A stretch of 64,000 nt of DNA. Source: Rhizophagus prolifer. Taxonomy: Eukaryota; Glomeromycota; Glomeromycetes; Glomerales; Glomeraceae. The stretch covers positions 124,001 to 188,000 of the forward strand of contig NQWY01033760.1 in the NCBI GenBank assembly GCA_019425655.1, read 5' to 3'. Below, in pieces: positions 8,395 through 16,339 of the stretch. A program made the translations under genes and the position numbers. How positions within the stretch are numbered: position 1 is the first letter of the stretch; every line of letters starts with the position of its first letter. The notes below the pieces were generated by a model. It did not search any database and was not told the DNA's origin. It saw only the letters and a list, made by a program, of their open reading frames with translations.

Positions 8395-10254
8395 CTACTC
8401 CAGTTTTTTAATTGTCTTCAGCATATCAATTCCTTTTCCTAAAATCGGTTTGAAGATGTCACCTTTTTCTTTCAGCCGGTCTAATGAATTATGAATGTTG
8501 AAGTCGGTCGGCTTAAGTCCTTTTTTGACCTCGTCCCATTCCAACGGCATTGAGACAGGTGCACCTTTTTTCGGCCTAAGACTGTAAACGCTTGCAAGAG
8601 TTTGTCCTCTTCTGTTTTGTAGATAGTCGAGATAGATTTTATTCTTATCCCTTTTCTGAAGGCTGCGTTCAAGCGTTGTCAAATCGGGTAACTTCTGCTG
8701 AACCATCTGCATTAGCAAGTGTCCGAAATCTTTCACCTGCTCATAAGAATATTTTGCACCCATTGGGATATAAACGTGTATGCCCGAACTGCCGGAAGTT
8801 TTGGGATAACCATTGATTCCTGCCAAATCCAAAACTTCCTTCACAGCCTGAGCGGTTTCTATCACATCTTCGAAGGTATTCTTTTCGGACGGGTCCAGGT
8901 CCAGAACAAGATAATCGGGATTATCCGCTTTTTGGATTTTACTGGTCCAGACATTTAGCTCGATGCAACCGAGATTGTTCAGATAGGCCATTGTTTCCTT
9001 ATCATTGCAGATGATGTAATTGATATATTTATCGGTACTTTCCGAGAAGACCTTCTGCGTTTCTATCCACTCTGGCGTTTCCTCAGCAGCATCTTTCTGG
9101 TAAAAGCTCATTCCTTTGATACCGTTCGGATAACGGTTCATAGATTGTGGGCGGTTTTTCAGATGTGGTAAGATATATTTCGAAATGCTTTGATAATAAT
9201 CAATCACATCGCCTTTCGTCACGTCATCATCGGGAAAATAGATTTTGTTTTGATTGGTAAGTTTCAGTTTTTGCTTTCCGATTTTTTTCTCGACATCGTC
9301 TTTTCCTGTTCTTTTCTTAGGTTCTGCTTTTTTCACGGGTTCTTTTTTTGAAGGTTTTTCTGGATTGAATGTCACATCATCAGGCTCTATATCATCCCGG
9401 AGTCTGAGGAAAATCGGGTGCCTGTAAATCAGGTCTTTTGTCAGTTCCGTAAATTTGATTTCAGCAACCAGTTCAGGTTCTATCCAAGTTGCTTTGGTAT
9501 TGGTTTTTGGTGTGATTTTGAAAACTGATTTACCGGTAACCAATGGCTGCATTTTATCATAAACCTCGGAAAGGGATTTGTCGTTAAAACCGCCGCCTGT
9601 ATGACCACAAAATACCATTTCACCATTCAGATATTTACCCAGAATCAAGGCTCCGAACTTTTTCCTTGAGCCTTTTGGCGCTGTAAATCCACAGATAATC
9701 GCTTCATCACTCTTATGGATTTTAATTTTCAGCCATTCCGAGCTTCGGACATCTTCTTTGTAAAGGCTTTCGGTTTTTTTGGCTACAATTCCTTCCAGCC
9801 CCAAATCTTTTGCAGCCTGGAAAAACTCTTTCCCGTTTTCCAGGATGTGGTCACTATATTTAATGATTTCATTCTCGATTAGAGCATCTTTTAATAATTC
9901 TTTCCGTTGAAGATAAGATAGATTTTCGGTCGAATGTCCGTTGAGCCAAAGCAAGTCAAACACCTGGAAGGTCAGTGCCAGGTTTGGATTATCACCAATC
10001 TGCTGCAGCCATTGGAAATTAGGTTTTCCTTTGTCATCGTAAGCAACAATCTCACCGTCAAGGACCATATTGTGTTCCTGTAACTTCAGCGAATTAGTAA
10101 CTTTTTTAAATTTCTGGGAAAAATCGATACCGTTCCGGGAATACAATCGTATGTCGTCATTGCTCAAATCAGCAATCGCGCGATAACCGTCCCATTTGAT
10201 TTCGAATGCCCATTCCTTGTCATCAAAAGCTTTATCGGATACTTTGCAAAGCAT
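8395..10254 (-). CDS. ligD: DNA ligase D, ligase and polymerase domains (split gene, second piece)
   Basis: A 619-residue frame carrying the ligase and polymerase parts of LigD. The ligase nucleotidyl Lys is in FEIKWDGYRAI near residue 20, with VLDGEIVAYD and GLEGIVAKK downstream. A Lys-rich linker lies around 305-330. The archaeo-eukaryotic primase-type polymerase domain, from about 335, contains DYLVLDLDPSE with metal-binding Asp residues and SGSSGIHVYIP. The frame is open upstream of the first ATG as IKHFKNYAPALSG, a normal LigD linker, back to a run of ten T at 10340-10349. The phosphoesterase domain is in another frame across that run, so the true product is one polypeptide split here. 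Confidence 0.9.
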   Translation of the reverse strand: MLCKVSDKAFDDKEWAFEIKWDGYRAIADLSNDDIRLYSRNGIDFSQKFKKVTNSLKLQEHNMVLDGEIVAYDDKGKPNFQWLQQIGDNPNLALTFQVFDLLWLNGHSTENLSYLQRKELLKDALIENEIIKYSDHILENGKEFFQAAKDLGLEGIVAKKTESLYKEDVRSSEWLKIKIHKSDEAIICGFTAPKGSRKKFGALILGKYLNGEMVFCGHTGGGFNDKSLSEVYDKMQPLVTGKSVFKITPKTNTKATWIEPELVAEIKFTELTKDLIYRHPIFLRLRDDIEPDDVTFNPEKPSKKEPVKKAEPKKRTGKDDVEKKIGKQKLKLTNQNKIYFPDDDVTKGDVIDYYQSISKYILPHLKNRPQSMNRYPNGIKGMSFYQKDAAEETPEWIETQKVFSESTDKYINYIICNDKETMAYLNNLGCIELNVWTSKIQKADNPDYLVLDLDPSEKNTFEDVIETAQAVKEVLDLAGINGYPKTSGSSGIHVYIPMGAKYSYEQVKDFGHLLMQMVQQKLPDLTTLERSLQKRDKNKIYLDYLQNRRGQTLASVYSLRPKKGAPVSMPLEWDEVKKGLKPTDFNIHNSLDRLKEKGDIFKPILGKGIDMLKTIKKLE

Positions 10255-10319
10255 AGGTTTGATGAATTCCGATAACTTTTTGGCGCCTGAAAGTGCCGGA
10301 GCATAATTTTTAAAGTGCT

Positions 10320-10931
10320 TTATACCTTCGGACGAGTCATTTTTTTTTTACCTTCTTTCTCTTCGAGATAAGCGGTGACTTTGGAGGTTTTCAGCGTGTG
10401 TTCTTCAGCGTCGTAGTCTTCATCAACGGCATATTTATCTTTATGTTTGATAAGCAGCCAGGCGTTTTCATCCTTAGAACTTTTGATTTTCACTAATGCA
10501 AATTCACCTTTCAGCTTTTTACCGTGAAGAATGAATTTCAATGACTGTTTATGCAGTTCAGCCCGCATTACCAGATCGTCACTTTTGCCTTCCACCTTTT
10601 CAATGGGTTCATATGTTCCTTCGTCCCAAATTTCTACTTCGCCAGCACCATAATTACCTTTCGGGATAGAGCCCTCAAACGTCCTGTAAGAATACGGGTG
10701 ATCTTCAACCATCATCGCCAGCCGTTTATCCGCAGGATTGAGAGAAGGTCCTTTGGGAACCGCCCAACTTTTCAGAACACCTTCCATTTCCAAACGGAAA
10801 TCGTAATGAAGCCTTGTGGCAGCGTGTCTTTGAATTACGAATTTTAATTTTTTTCCGCTGACCTTAGCCTTACCTTCCGGTTCCGCTGTTTCCTTGAAGT
10901 TCCTTTTTTTATTATAATCCTCTAGTGCCAT
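10320..10931 (-). CDS. ligD: DNA ligase D, 3'-phosphoesterase domain (split gene, first piece)
   Basis: About 203 residues from the preferred ATG at 10931 (MALEDYNKKRNF); an upstream ATG at 10955 is less likely. The LigD phosphoesterase motifs are clear: RHAATRLHYDFRLEMEGVLKSW with the catalytic His and Asp, WAVPKGPSL, and MMVEDHPYSYRTFEGSIPKG with a second His. The frame closes shortly after a Lys-rich tail at the homopolymer 10340-10349. With ten A on the coding strand, translation stops at PKV. One more A would run on into the ligase domain. It lies 51 bases after ku and is likely co-transcribed with it. Confidence 0.88.
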   Translation of the reverse strand: MALEDYNKKRNFKETAEPEGKAKVSGKKLKFVIQRHAATRLHYDFRLEMEGVLKSWAVPKGPSLNPADKRLAMMVEDHPYSYRTFEGSIPKGNYGAGEVEIWDEGTYEPIEKVEGKSDDLVMRAELHKQSLKFILHGKKLKGEFALVKIKSSKDENAWLLIKHKDKYAVDEDYDAEEHTLKTSKVTAYLEEKEGKKKMTRPKV

Positions 10932-10982
10932 AACAGTACTACTCCGAACCCACATTCTAAAACCTTTAATCTATAACCTAAA

Positions 10983-11762
10983 TCACCCCACTTTTTTCTT
11001 TCCTTTGTCCAAGCTGGCTTTCAGCATTGCCATCAGGTCGGTTGCTTTGCCTTCGGGTTCTTTAATTTCGGTCAATTTGATTTTTTTGCCTTTTGCTTTT
11101 TGTTTAATGATTTTTAAAAGGTCTGCATTATAAGTGTCTTTATATTTTGATGGGTCAAATTCCGTTGCAAGAGATTTGATGAGCTGTTCCGCCATTTTCA
11201 GCTCGGCAGGTTTGGGTGCGCTTCCGGACGGAATTTTTAAGTCTTCAAAGTCGCGCATCTCTTCGGGGTAACGCATCCTATTAACCATTAAAATTTTATC
11301 TTCATATGGCCGGATCAGGCAAAGAATTTCGCGTTCTCTCAGAACAAATGAACCGATTCCCGCCATTTTGGTTTTGGTTAAAGCTTTTAATAACAATTTA
11401 TAAGCCGCCTCACCATTTTTCTGTGGCTCCAGAAAATAAGGCGTCTCGAACAAAGCAGGATCGATCTCCGCTTCCTTGACAAACTGAGAAATACTGAGAA
11501 CCTTCGATTTTTCTGGGCTTGCCGCTTCAAAATCCTTATCATCCAGAACGATATATTTATCCTCTATTTTATAACCTTTCACAATATCTTCCCAAACCAC
11601 TTCTTTCCCGGTACTTTCGTTAACACGTTTGAATCTGATATTACTAAGATCTTTACTGTCCAGCATATCCAGATCTAAAGTGCTCGAATCGGTAGCCGAA
11701 TATAATTTGATGGGAATATTAACCAACCCAAAACCAATTGCACCATTCCAAATTGCTCTCAT
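10983..11762 (-). CDS. ku: Ku end-binding protein
   Basis: A 259-residue bacterial Ku, the usual length. It opens with MRAIWNGAIGFGLVNIPIKLYSA, the conserved start of the family, and retains the core beta-barrel residues. A Lys-rich C-terminal tail (GKKIKLTEIKEPEGK, ending KGKKKVG) probably contacts DNA or LigD. Ku binds double-strand ends as a homodimer and recruits LigD for non-homologous end joining. It is the first gene of the ku-ligD pair, divergent from the stress genes at 11954. Confidence 0.95.
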   Translation of the reverse strand: MRAIWNGAIGFGLVNIPIKLYSATDSSTLDLDMLDSKDLSNIRFKRVNESTGKEVVWEDIVKGYKIEDKYIVLDDKDFEAASPEKSKVLSISQFVKEAEIDPALFETPYFLEPQKNGEAAYKLLLKALTKTKMAGIGSFVLREREILCLIRPYEDKILMVNRMRYPEEMRDFEDLKIPSGSAPKPAELKMAEQLIKSLATEFDPSKYKDTYNADLLKIIKQKAKGKKIKLTEIKEPEGKATDLMAMLKASLDKGKKKVG

Positions 11763-11863
11763 AATTAGAATTTTGATTTGATATTAATAATGAAATTTTA
11801 TTATTTGATTTTTACAAGAAACATTCCATTGACATCAATTAGGCAAAATATTTAAGATTAATT

Positions 11864-11885
11864 ATTTCTAATACAATTTAGAAAT
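11864..11885. promoter_or_regulatory. Inverted repeat between divergent ku and SDR genes
   Basis: ATTTCTAA at 11864-11871 and TTAGAAAT at 11878-11885 form an 8-base dyad with a 6-base spacer in the 191-base divergent gap. It is a plausible operator, but no regulator is identified and A+T-rich dyads arise easily. Confidence 0.3.
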
Positions 11886-11953
11886 AGCACATTATTTGTA
11901 ACTGCTTAATCAGACCAAAGCAGAAACAAAGCCGACCCGGTCTGGAAAAAGAA

Positions 11954-12745
11954 ATGACACCTGTTCCTGCAACCAACCCCATCGATTATCCCAAAGGCAA
12001 ACTGAATGGTAAAGTAGCCTTAATCACCGGAGGCGACAGCGGAATCGGGAAAGCGGTGGCTTTACTATTTGCAAAAGAAGGTGCGGACATTGCGATTGCT
12101 TATCTCAGCGCGACTCAAGATGCTGAAACTACTAAAAAAGAAGTGGAAGCTTATGGCAAAAAATGTACTTTGATCAAAGGTGATTTAGGCAATGAAAATC
12201 ACTGCAAAAAGGTCATCAAAGAAACCATAAAAGCACACCAAAAAATCGATATTTTGGTCAATAATGCTGCATTGCACTGGGAATCGGAATCGATTGAAGA
12301 TATCACTACTGACCAACTGACTAAAACATTTCAGAATAATTTTTTCTCCTATTTCTGGACTACAAAATATGCGATGCCTTACCTGGAAAAAGGAGCAAGT
12401 ATCATCAACACAACATCCGTTACAGCTTACAGGGGAAGTCCTCAGCTCATTGATTACGCTTCGACAAAAGGTGCCATCGTTGCCTTTACCAGAAGCCTTT
12501 CTGCCAATCTCATTGATAAAGGAATCCGTGTAAATGCCGTTGCGCCCGGTCCAATCTGGACACCTTTGATTGCATCATCATTTGATAAAGAAAAAAACTC
12601 AGAGTTTGGAAGTGATTCGCCAATGAAACGTGCAGGGATGCCGAATGAAGTCGCACCAAGCTTCCTTTTTCTGGCCAGTGAAGACTCCAGTTTTATTTCG
12701 GGACAGGTTTTGCATCCAAATGGCGGGGAAATTGTTAACGGATAA
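11954..12745 (+). CDS. SDR family oxidoreductase, general-stress type
   Basis: A 263-residue short-chain dehydrogenase. The NAD(P)-binding TGGDSGIGKAVA lies at about residues 26-37, NNAALHW near 105, the catalytic Ser/Tyr/Lys set around 153-171 (TTSVTAYRGS then YASTKGA), and VAPGPIWTPL near 194. The N-terminal NPIDYPKGKLNGK lead matches the YdaD/YhxC stress-induced subgroup. The substrate is unknown. The next gene is also of a general-stress family, so the pair is probably stress-responsive. Confidence 0.85.
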   Translation: MTPVPATNPIDYPKGKLNGKVALITGGDSGIGKAVALLFAKEGADIAIAYLSATQDAETTKKEVEAYGKKCTLIKGDLGNENHCKKVIKETIKAHQKIDILVNNAALHWESESIEDITTDQLTKTFQNNFFSYFWTTKYAMPYLEKGASIINTTSVTAYRGSPQLIDYASTKGAIVAFTRSLSANLIDKGIRVNAVAPGPIWTPLIASSFDKEKNSEFGSDSPMKRAGMPNEVAPSFLFLASEDSSFISGQVLHPNGGEIVNG

Positions 12746-12778
12746 TCACAATTAATTATAACATCAAAACAAAATATT

Positions 12779-13285
12779 ATGTCAACAGAAAATCTTACCA
12801 ACCAGGAAGCTATTAAGAAAATCAAAGAACTCTCGGAAAAAGCCAGGATCTGTATGTTTTGTACGGAACTGGACAGACTTCCTCTCAATGCCAGACCAAT
12901 GAGCATCCAGGAAACCGACGAGAACGGAAATCTCTGGTTTATCAGCAGCGAAACCAGCAATAAAAATTTTGAAATCAAGGAAGACAACCGTGTACAGCTT
13001 TATTTTATGAATAACAGCGACTCCGAATATCTTTCAGTGTACGGAAATGCTTTCATCTATAAAGACAAAACGACAATCGAAGAAAAATGGTCGCCAATGG
13101 CAAATGCCTGGTTCGATGGCAAAGATGATCCGAATGTTTCAATCATAAGAGTGGAACCAAAAGATACCTATTATTGGGACACAAAGGCGGGGAAATTGGT
13201 AAGCCTATTAACTTTTGCAGCAGCAGCAATTACCGGAAACAAAACTGATAATTCTGATGGCGTGGAAGGAACTGCAAAAATTTAA
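12779..13285 (+). CDS. Pyridoxamine 5'-phosphate oxidase-related stress protein
   Basis: A 168-residue protein of the flavin-binding split-barrel superfamily, like the YdaG/general stress protein 26 group. Visible family features are ARICMFCTELDRLPLNARPM near residues 21-40, GNLWFISSETSNKNFEI near 48-64, and the C-terminal YYWDTKAGKLVSLL. It probably binds FMN or F420-like cofactors; the substrate is unknown. It lies 33 bases after the SDR gene and is likely in the same transcript. Confidence 0.85.
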   Translation: MSTENLTNQEAIKKIKELSEKARICMFCTELDRLPLNARPMSIQETDENGNLWFISSETSNKNFEIKEDNRVQLYFMNNSDSEYLSVYGNAFIYKDKTTIEEKWSPMANAWFDGKDDPNVSIIRVEPKDTYYWDTKAGKLVSLLTFAAAAITGNKTDNSDGVEGTAKI

Positions 13286-13304
13286 TTAATTTAAAATGGA
13301 AATC

Positions 13305-13344
13305 AAGTCACAAAGAAAATCATAACTAATAAACTTTGTGACTT
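13305..13344. repeat. Inverted repeat AAGTCACAAAG, flanked by ATGGAAA/TTTCCAT
   Basis: Arms at 13305-13315 and 13334-13344, extended by ATGGAAA and TTTCCAT outside. The sequence is related to the longer repeat at 16191-16322 (CACAAAGTCACAAAA type). It sits in the gap before the exonuclease gene; a terminator role for the stress pair is possible. Confidence 0.55.
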
Positions 13345-13372
13345 TTATTTTCCATTCCTTATCAAACTACAA

Positions 13373-14392
13373 ATGGCGAAACTCATTACATTCACAAACA
13401 AAGGAATTTATTGTCCACAGGGAAAATTCTATATCGATCCGTGGCGGCCCGTCGATTTGGCGGTCATTACGCACGGTCACGCCGATCACGCACGCTGGGG
13501 AATGAAAAAATACCTTTGTCATCATTTTACCAAACCGATTTTACATAAAAGAATCAGTGAAGATATCGAATGTCAAAGTGTGGAATATGGTGAGATGATC
13601 AATATCAATGGCGTAAAAGTCTCGCTTCATCCGGCTGGTCATATTATCGGCTCTGCACAGATCAGGCTAGAATATAAAGGTTATGTGAGTGTTGTTTCGG
13701 GAGACTATAAGGTTCAGGACGACGGCTTAAGTACGCCTTTTGAGCTTGTAAAATGCAATGAATTTGTGACGGAGAGCACTTTCGGACTTCCGATATACAA
13801 CTGGCTGGAAATTAATGATCTAAATAAAAAACTGCAAAGCTGGGTTCTCAGAAATCAGGAAAATCAGAAAACATCCGTTTTTATCGGCTATTCTTTGGGT
13901 AAAGCACAACGCATTATGAAAGCTGTTGAAGGCTTGGGAAAGATTCACGTTCATTACTCCATCGGCAAGCTTAATCAGGCTTTTGAAGAAGTTGGAATTG
14001 TTCTTCCTGAATATGAAATTCCTGATTTTCGGGAAAGTATAAAACACATTGCGGGAGATATTGTTATCGTTCCACCTGCATTATTGGATTCCAATGTTAT
14101 TAAGAAAATTCCCGATGCAGCAACAGCGATTTGTTCAGGCTGGATGCAGGTTCGCGGTGCAAGAAGGTGGCGAAGCGCAGATGCAGGTTTTGCAATGAGC
14201 GATCACGCCGACTGGAAGGGTTTATTACAAGCCATAAAAGCGACCGAAGCCGAAATTGTTCACGTCACACACGGACAAACCGAAGTTTTTTCTAAATATT
14301 TAAATGAAATCGGAATTAAATCTGATGTCGTTGAAACCCTGTATGGTGACGATGACGAAGAGGAGAAAGAAAAAGATATTATCAAAGATTAA
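13373..14392 (+). CDS. Ligase-associated DNA exonuclease (metallo-beta-lactamase fold)
   Basis: A 339-residue MBL/beta-CASP-like nuclease of the family found with LigB-type ligases. The metal-binding THGHADHARWG is near residues 33-43, LHPAGHIIGSAQ near 84-95 and SGDYKVQDD near 104. Later C-terminal features are CSGWMQVRGARR, SDHADWKGL and VTHGQTE. It resembles SNM1/Pso2-type nucleases, which trim DNA ends before joining. It is followed by ligase, helicase and PdeM, the standard four-gene set. Confidence 0.9.
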   Translation: MAKLITFTNKGIYCPQGKFYIDPWRPVDLAVITHGHADHARWGMKKYLCHHFTKPILHKRISEDIECQSVEYGEMININGVKVSLHPAGHIIGSAQIRLEYKGYVSVVSGDYKVQDDGLSTPFELVKCNEFVTESTFGLPIYNWLEINDLNKKLQSWVLRNQENQKTSVFIGYSLGKAQRIMKAVEGLGKIHVHYSIGKLNQAFEEVGIVLPEYEIPDFRESIKHIAGDIVIVPPALLDSNVIKKIPDAATAICSGWMQVRGARRWRSADAGFAMSDHADWKGLLQAIKATEAEIVHVTHGQTEVFSKYLNEIGIKSDVVETLYGDDDEEEKEKDIIKD

Positions 14393-14525
14393 AGCAATGC
14401 TTGAAAGTTCCATAGGAACTTACTGTTAATAGCAAAAGAATAAATGGTAAAGCGGAGCTCCGGAGGAGCGACCTGATAATTATAAAAAACGCCTAATTGC
14501 ACGAAGCCCGGCTTGAACTGAGCTC

Positions 14526-14601
14526 GTCATTGCGAGGAACGAAGTAATCTTTTTTACTTATGGAACTATTTTGAATAGATTGCTTCGTTCCTCGCAATGA
14601 C
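14526..14601. repeat. 19-bp inverted repeat GTCATTGCGAGGAACGAAG
   Basis: Perfect arms at 14526-14544 and 14583-14601 with a 38-base spacer, the inner ends extending to AATC/GATT. It ends 17 bases before the LigB ATG. Its sequence is unrelated to the other repeats here, so it is a separate interspersed family. The hairpin may affect ligase translation. Confidence 0.75.
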
Positions 14602-14618
14602 AAAAAAACAACAATAAA

Positions 14619-16184
14619 ATGAAACATTTCGCTGAACTCATCAACGCTCTCGAAAGCACCAACAAAACCAACGCAAAAATCGATGCCATCATCGATTATC
14701 TTGAACGTGCGCCTGATGAAGATAAAGTCTGGTTTATCGCTTTGTTTACGGGGAAGAGACCGAAACGAAACGTAAACACCAATTATATGAAAGAATGGGC
14801 GTTGGAAATTACGCAATTGCCGTTTTGGTTGTTTCAGGAAAGCTATTCTTCGGTGGGCGACTTGGGAGAAACATTGTCCTTAATTCTTCCGCCTCCAACA
14901 GAAAAGATCGAACGTTCTTTATCTGAATGGATGAATGACATTATCGGTTTAAAAAATAAAACAGACATCGAAAAAAAGAAATTTGTCCTGAATTCCTGGA
15001 ACGGTTTGGATTACACTGAGCGATTGATTTTCAATAAATTATTAGGCGGAAGTTTCAGAATCGGGGTTTCAGATAAAACTTTGATCAATGCTTTAACTAA
15101 ATTTTCCGAACAGGAATCCAGCGCATTAATGCACAGTTTAATGGGAAAATGGCTGCCGAATGAAGTTTCTTTCCATGAATTAATTTCAGCAGAAAATGTG
15201 AATCCGGACAACTCAAAACCTTATCCTTTTTGTCTGGCTTATCCTTTGGAAAAAGATTTGGAAGAACTCGGAACGCCCGATGAATGGCTGATTGAATACA
15301 AATGGGACGGAATCCGCGGACAGATTATCAAAAGGACTGATGAAGTTTTTATCTGGTCAAGAGGTGAAGAACTGATCACCGAACAATTTCCAGAAATCAA
15401 AGATGTTGTTCAGAAGATGAAAGGAAATTTTGTCATTGACGGAGAAATTCTGGCTGTAAAAGATGGTAAAGTTTTAAATTTTAATGAATTACAGAAACGT
15501 CTCAACCGAAAAACTTTAACGAAGAAAATGCTTTCTGAAATTCCGATTCAGGTTTTTGCTTATGATCTGTTGGAATTGGAAGGTAAACCGATTGCCGGAC
15601 GACGCGCCATGCTGGAAGAATTGTTATTAAATGAAAATCCTGAGAATATAAAAATTTCTCAAGTCATTGATTTTGTAAACTGGAACGAATTAGACCAAAT
15701 CAGGGAAAATTCCAGAGAAATTAACAGTGAAGGTCTGATGCTGAAACAGAAAAATTCACATTATCATTCGGGACGAAAAAAAGGCGACTGGTGGAAATGG
15801 AAAATCAATCCGTTAACCATTGATGCCGTTTTGATTTACGCCCAAAAAGGAAGCGGACGACGAAGCGCTTATTATACCGATTATACTTTTGCCGTGAAGA
15901 ATGAAGATAAATTGGTCACGATTGCCAAAGCATATTCCGGTTTGACGGATAAGGAAATCATGGAAGTCAGCAAGTTCGTGAATAAAAATGCAATTGAAAA
16001 ATTCGGGCCGGTTCGTACGGTAAAACCTGAGTTGGTTTTCGAAATTGCTTTTGAAGGAATAGGTTTCAGCAACCGTCATAAAAGCGGTGTTGCGCTGCGT
16101 TTCCCGAGAATTCTGAGATGGCGAAAAGATAAAACGGTGGATGAAATTGATGATTTGGAGGAGATTAAGAAATTGATACAGTAA
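14619..16184 (+). CDS. ATP-dependent DNA ligase, ligase-associated (LigB-type)
   Basis: A 521-residue ATP-dependent ligase. An N-terminal helical DNA-binding domain covers about 1-200. The adenylation domain follows with the nucleotidyl Lys in LIEYKWDGIRGQ near residue 229, then GNFVIDGEILAV, SEGLMLKQKNSHY and GDWWKWKINPLT. An OB-fold domain follows (about 405-515). The family is defined by association with an MBL exonuclease and a DEXH helicase, which flank it here. This is a second ligase route beside LigD, probably used in damage repair. Confidence 0.9.
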   Translation: MKHFAELINALESTNKTNAKIDAIIDYLERAPDEDKVWFIALFTGKRPKRNVNTNYMKEWALEITQLPFWLFQESYSSVGDLGETLSLILPPPTEKIERSLSEWMNDIIGLKNKTDIEKKKFVLNSWNGLDYTERLIFNKLLGGSFRIGVSDKTLINALTKFSEQESSALMHSLMGKWLPNEVSFHELISAENVNPDNSKPYPFCLAYPLEKDLEELGTPDEWLIEYKWDGIRGQIIKRTDEVFIWSRGEELITEQFPEIKDVVQKMKGNFVIDGEILAVKDGKVLNFNELQKRLNRKTLTKKMLSEIPIQVFAYDLLELEGKPIAGRRAMLEELLLNENPENIKISQVIDFVNWNELDQIRENSREINSEGLMLKQKNSHYHSGRKKGDWWKWKINPLTIDAVLIYAQKGSGRRSAYYTDYTFAVKNEDKLVTIAKAYSGLTDKEIMEVSKFVNKNAIEKFGPVRTVKPELVFEIAFEGIGFSNRHKSGVALRFPRILRWRKDKTVDEIDDLEEIKKLIQ

Positions 16185-16190
16185 ATTTAA

Positions 16191-16322
16191 CCACAAAAGT
16201 CACAAAAGTTTTTCAAAGACTTATTGATTTAAAATTAAAGTCCATAAAAGATTATACATACAACTTTTTTGAACTTTTGAATAACTTAAGCAACCACTAA
16301 AATCTTTTGTGACTTTGTGGTT
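16191..16322. repeat. Inverted repeat AACCACAAAAGTCACAAAAG
   Basis: An arm at 16191-16210 pairs with 16304-16322, spanning almost the whole gap between the ligase and helicase genes. It is related to the shorter pair at 13305-13344. It looks like a miniature inverted-repeat element inserted between co-oriented genes. Confidence 0.65.
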
Positions 16323-16339
16323 CAAAAAAATAAATAATT

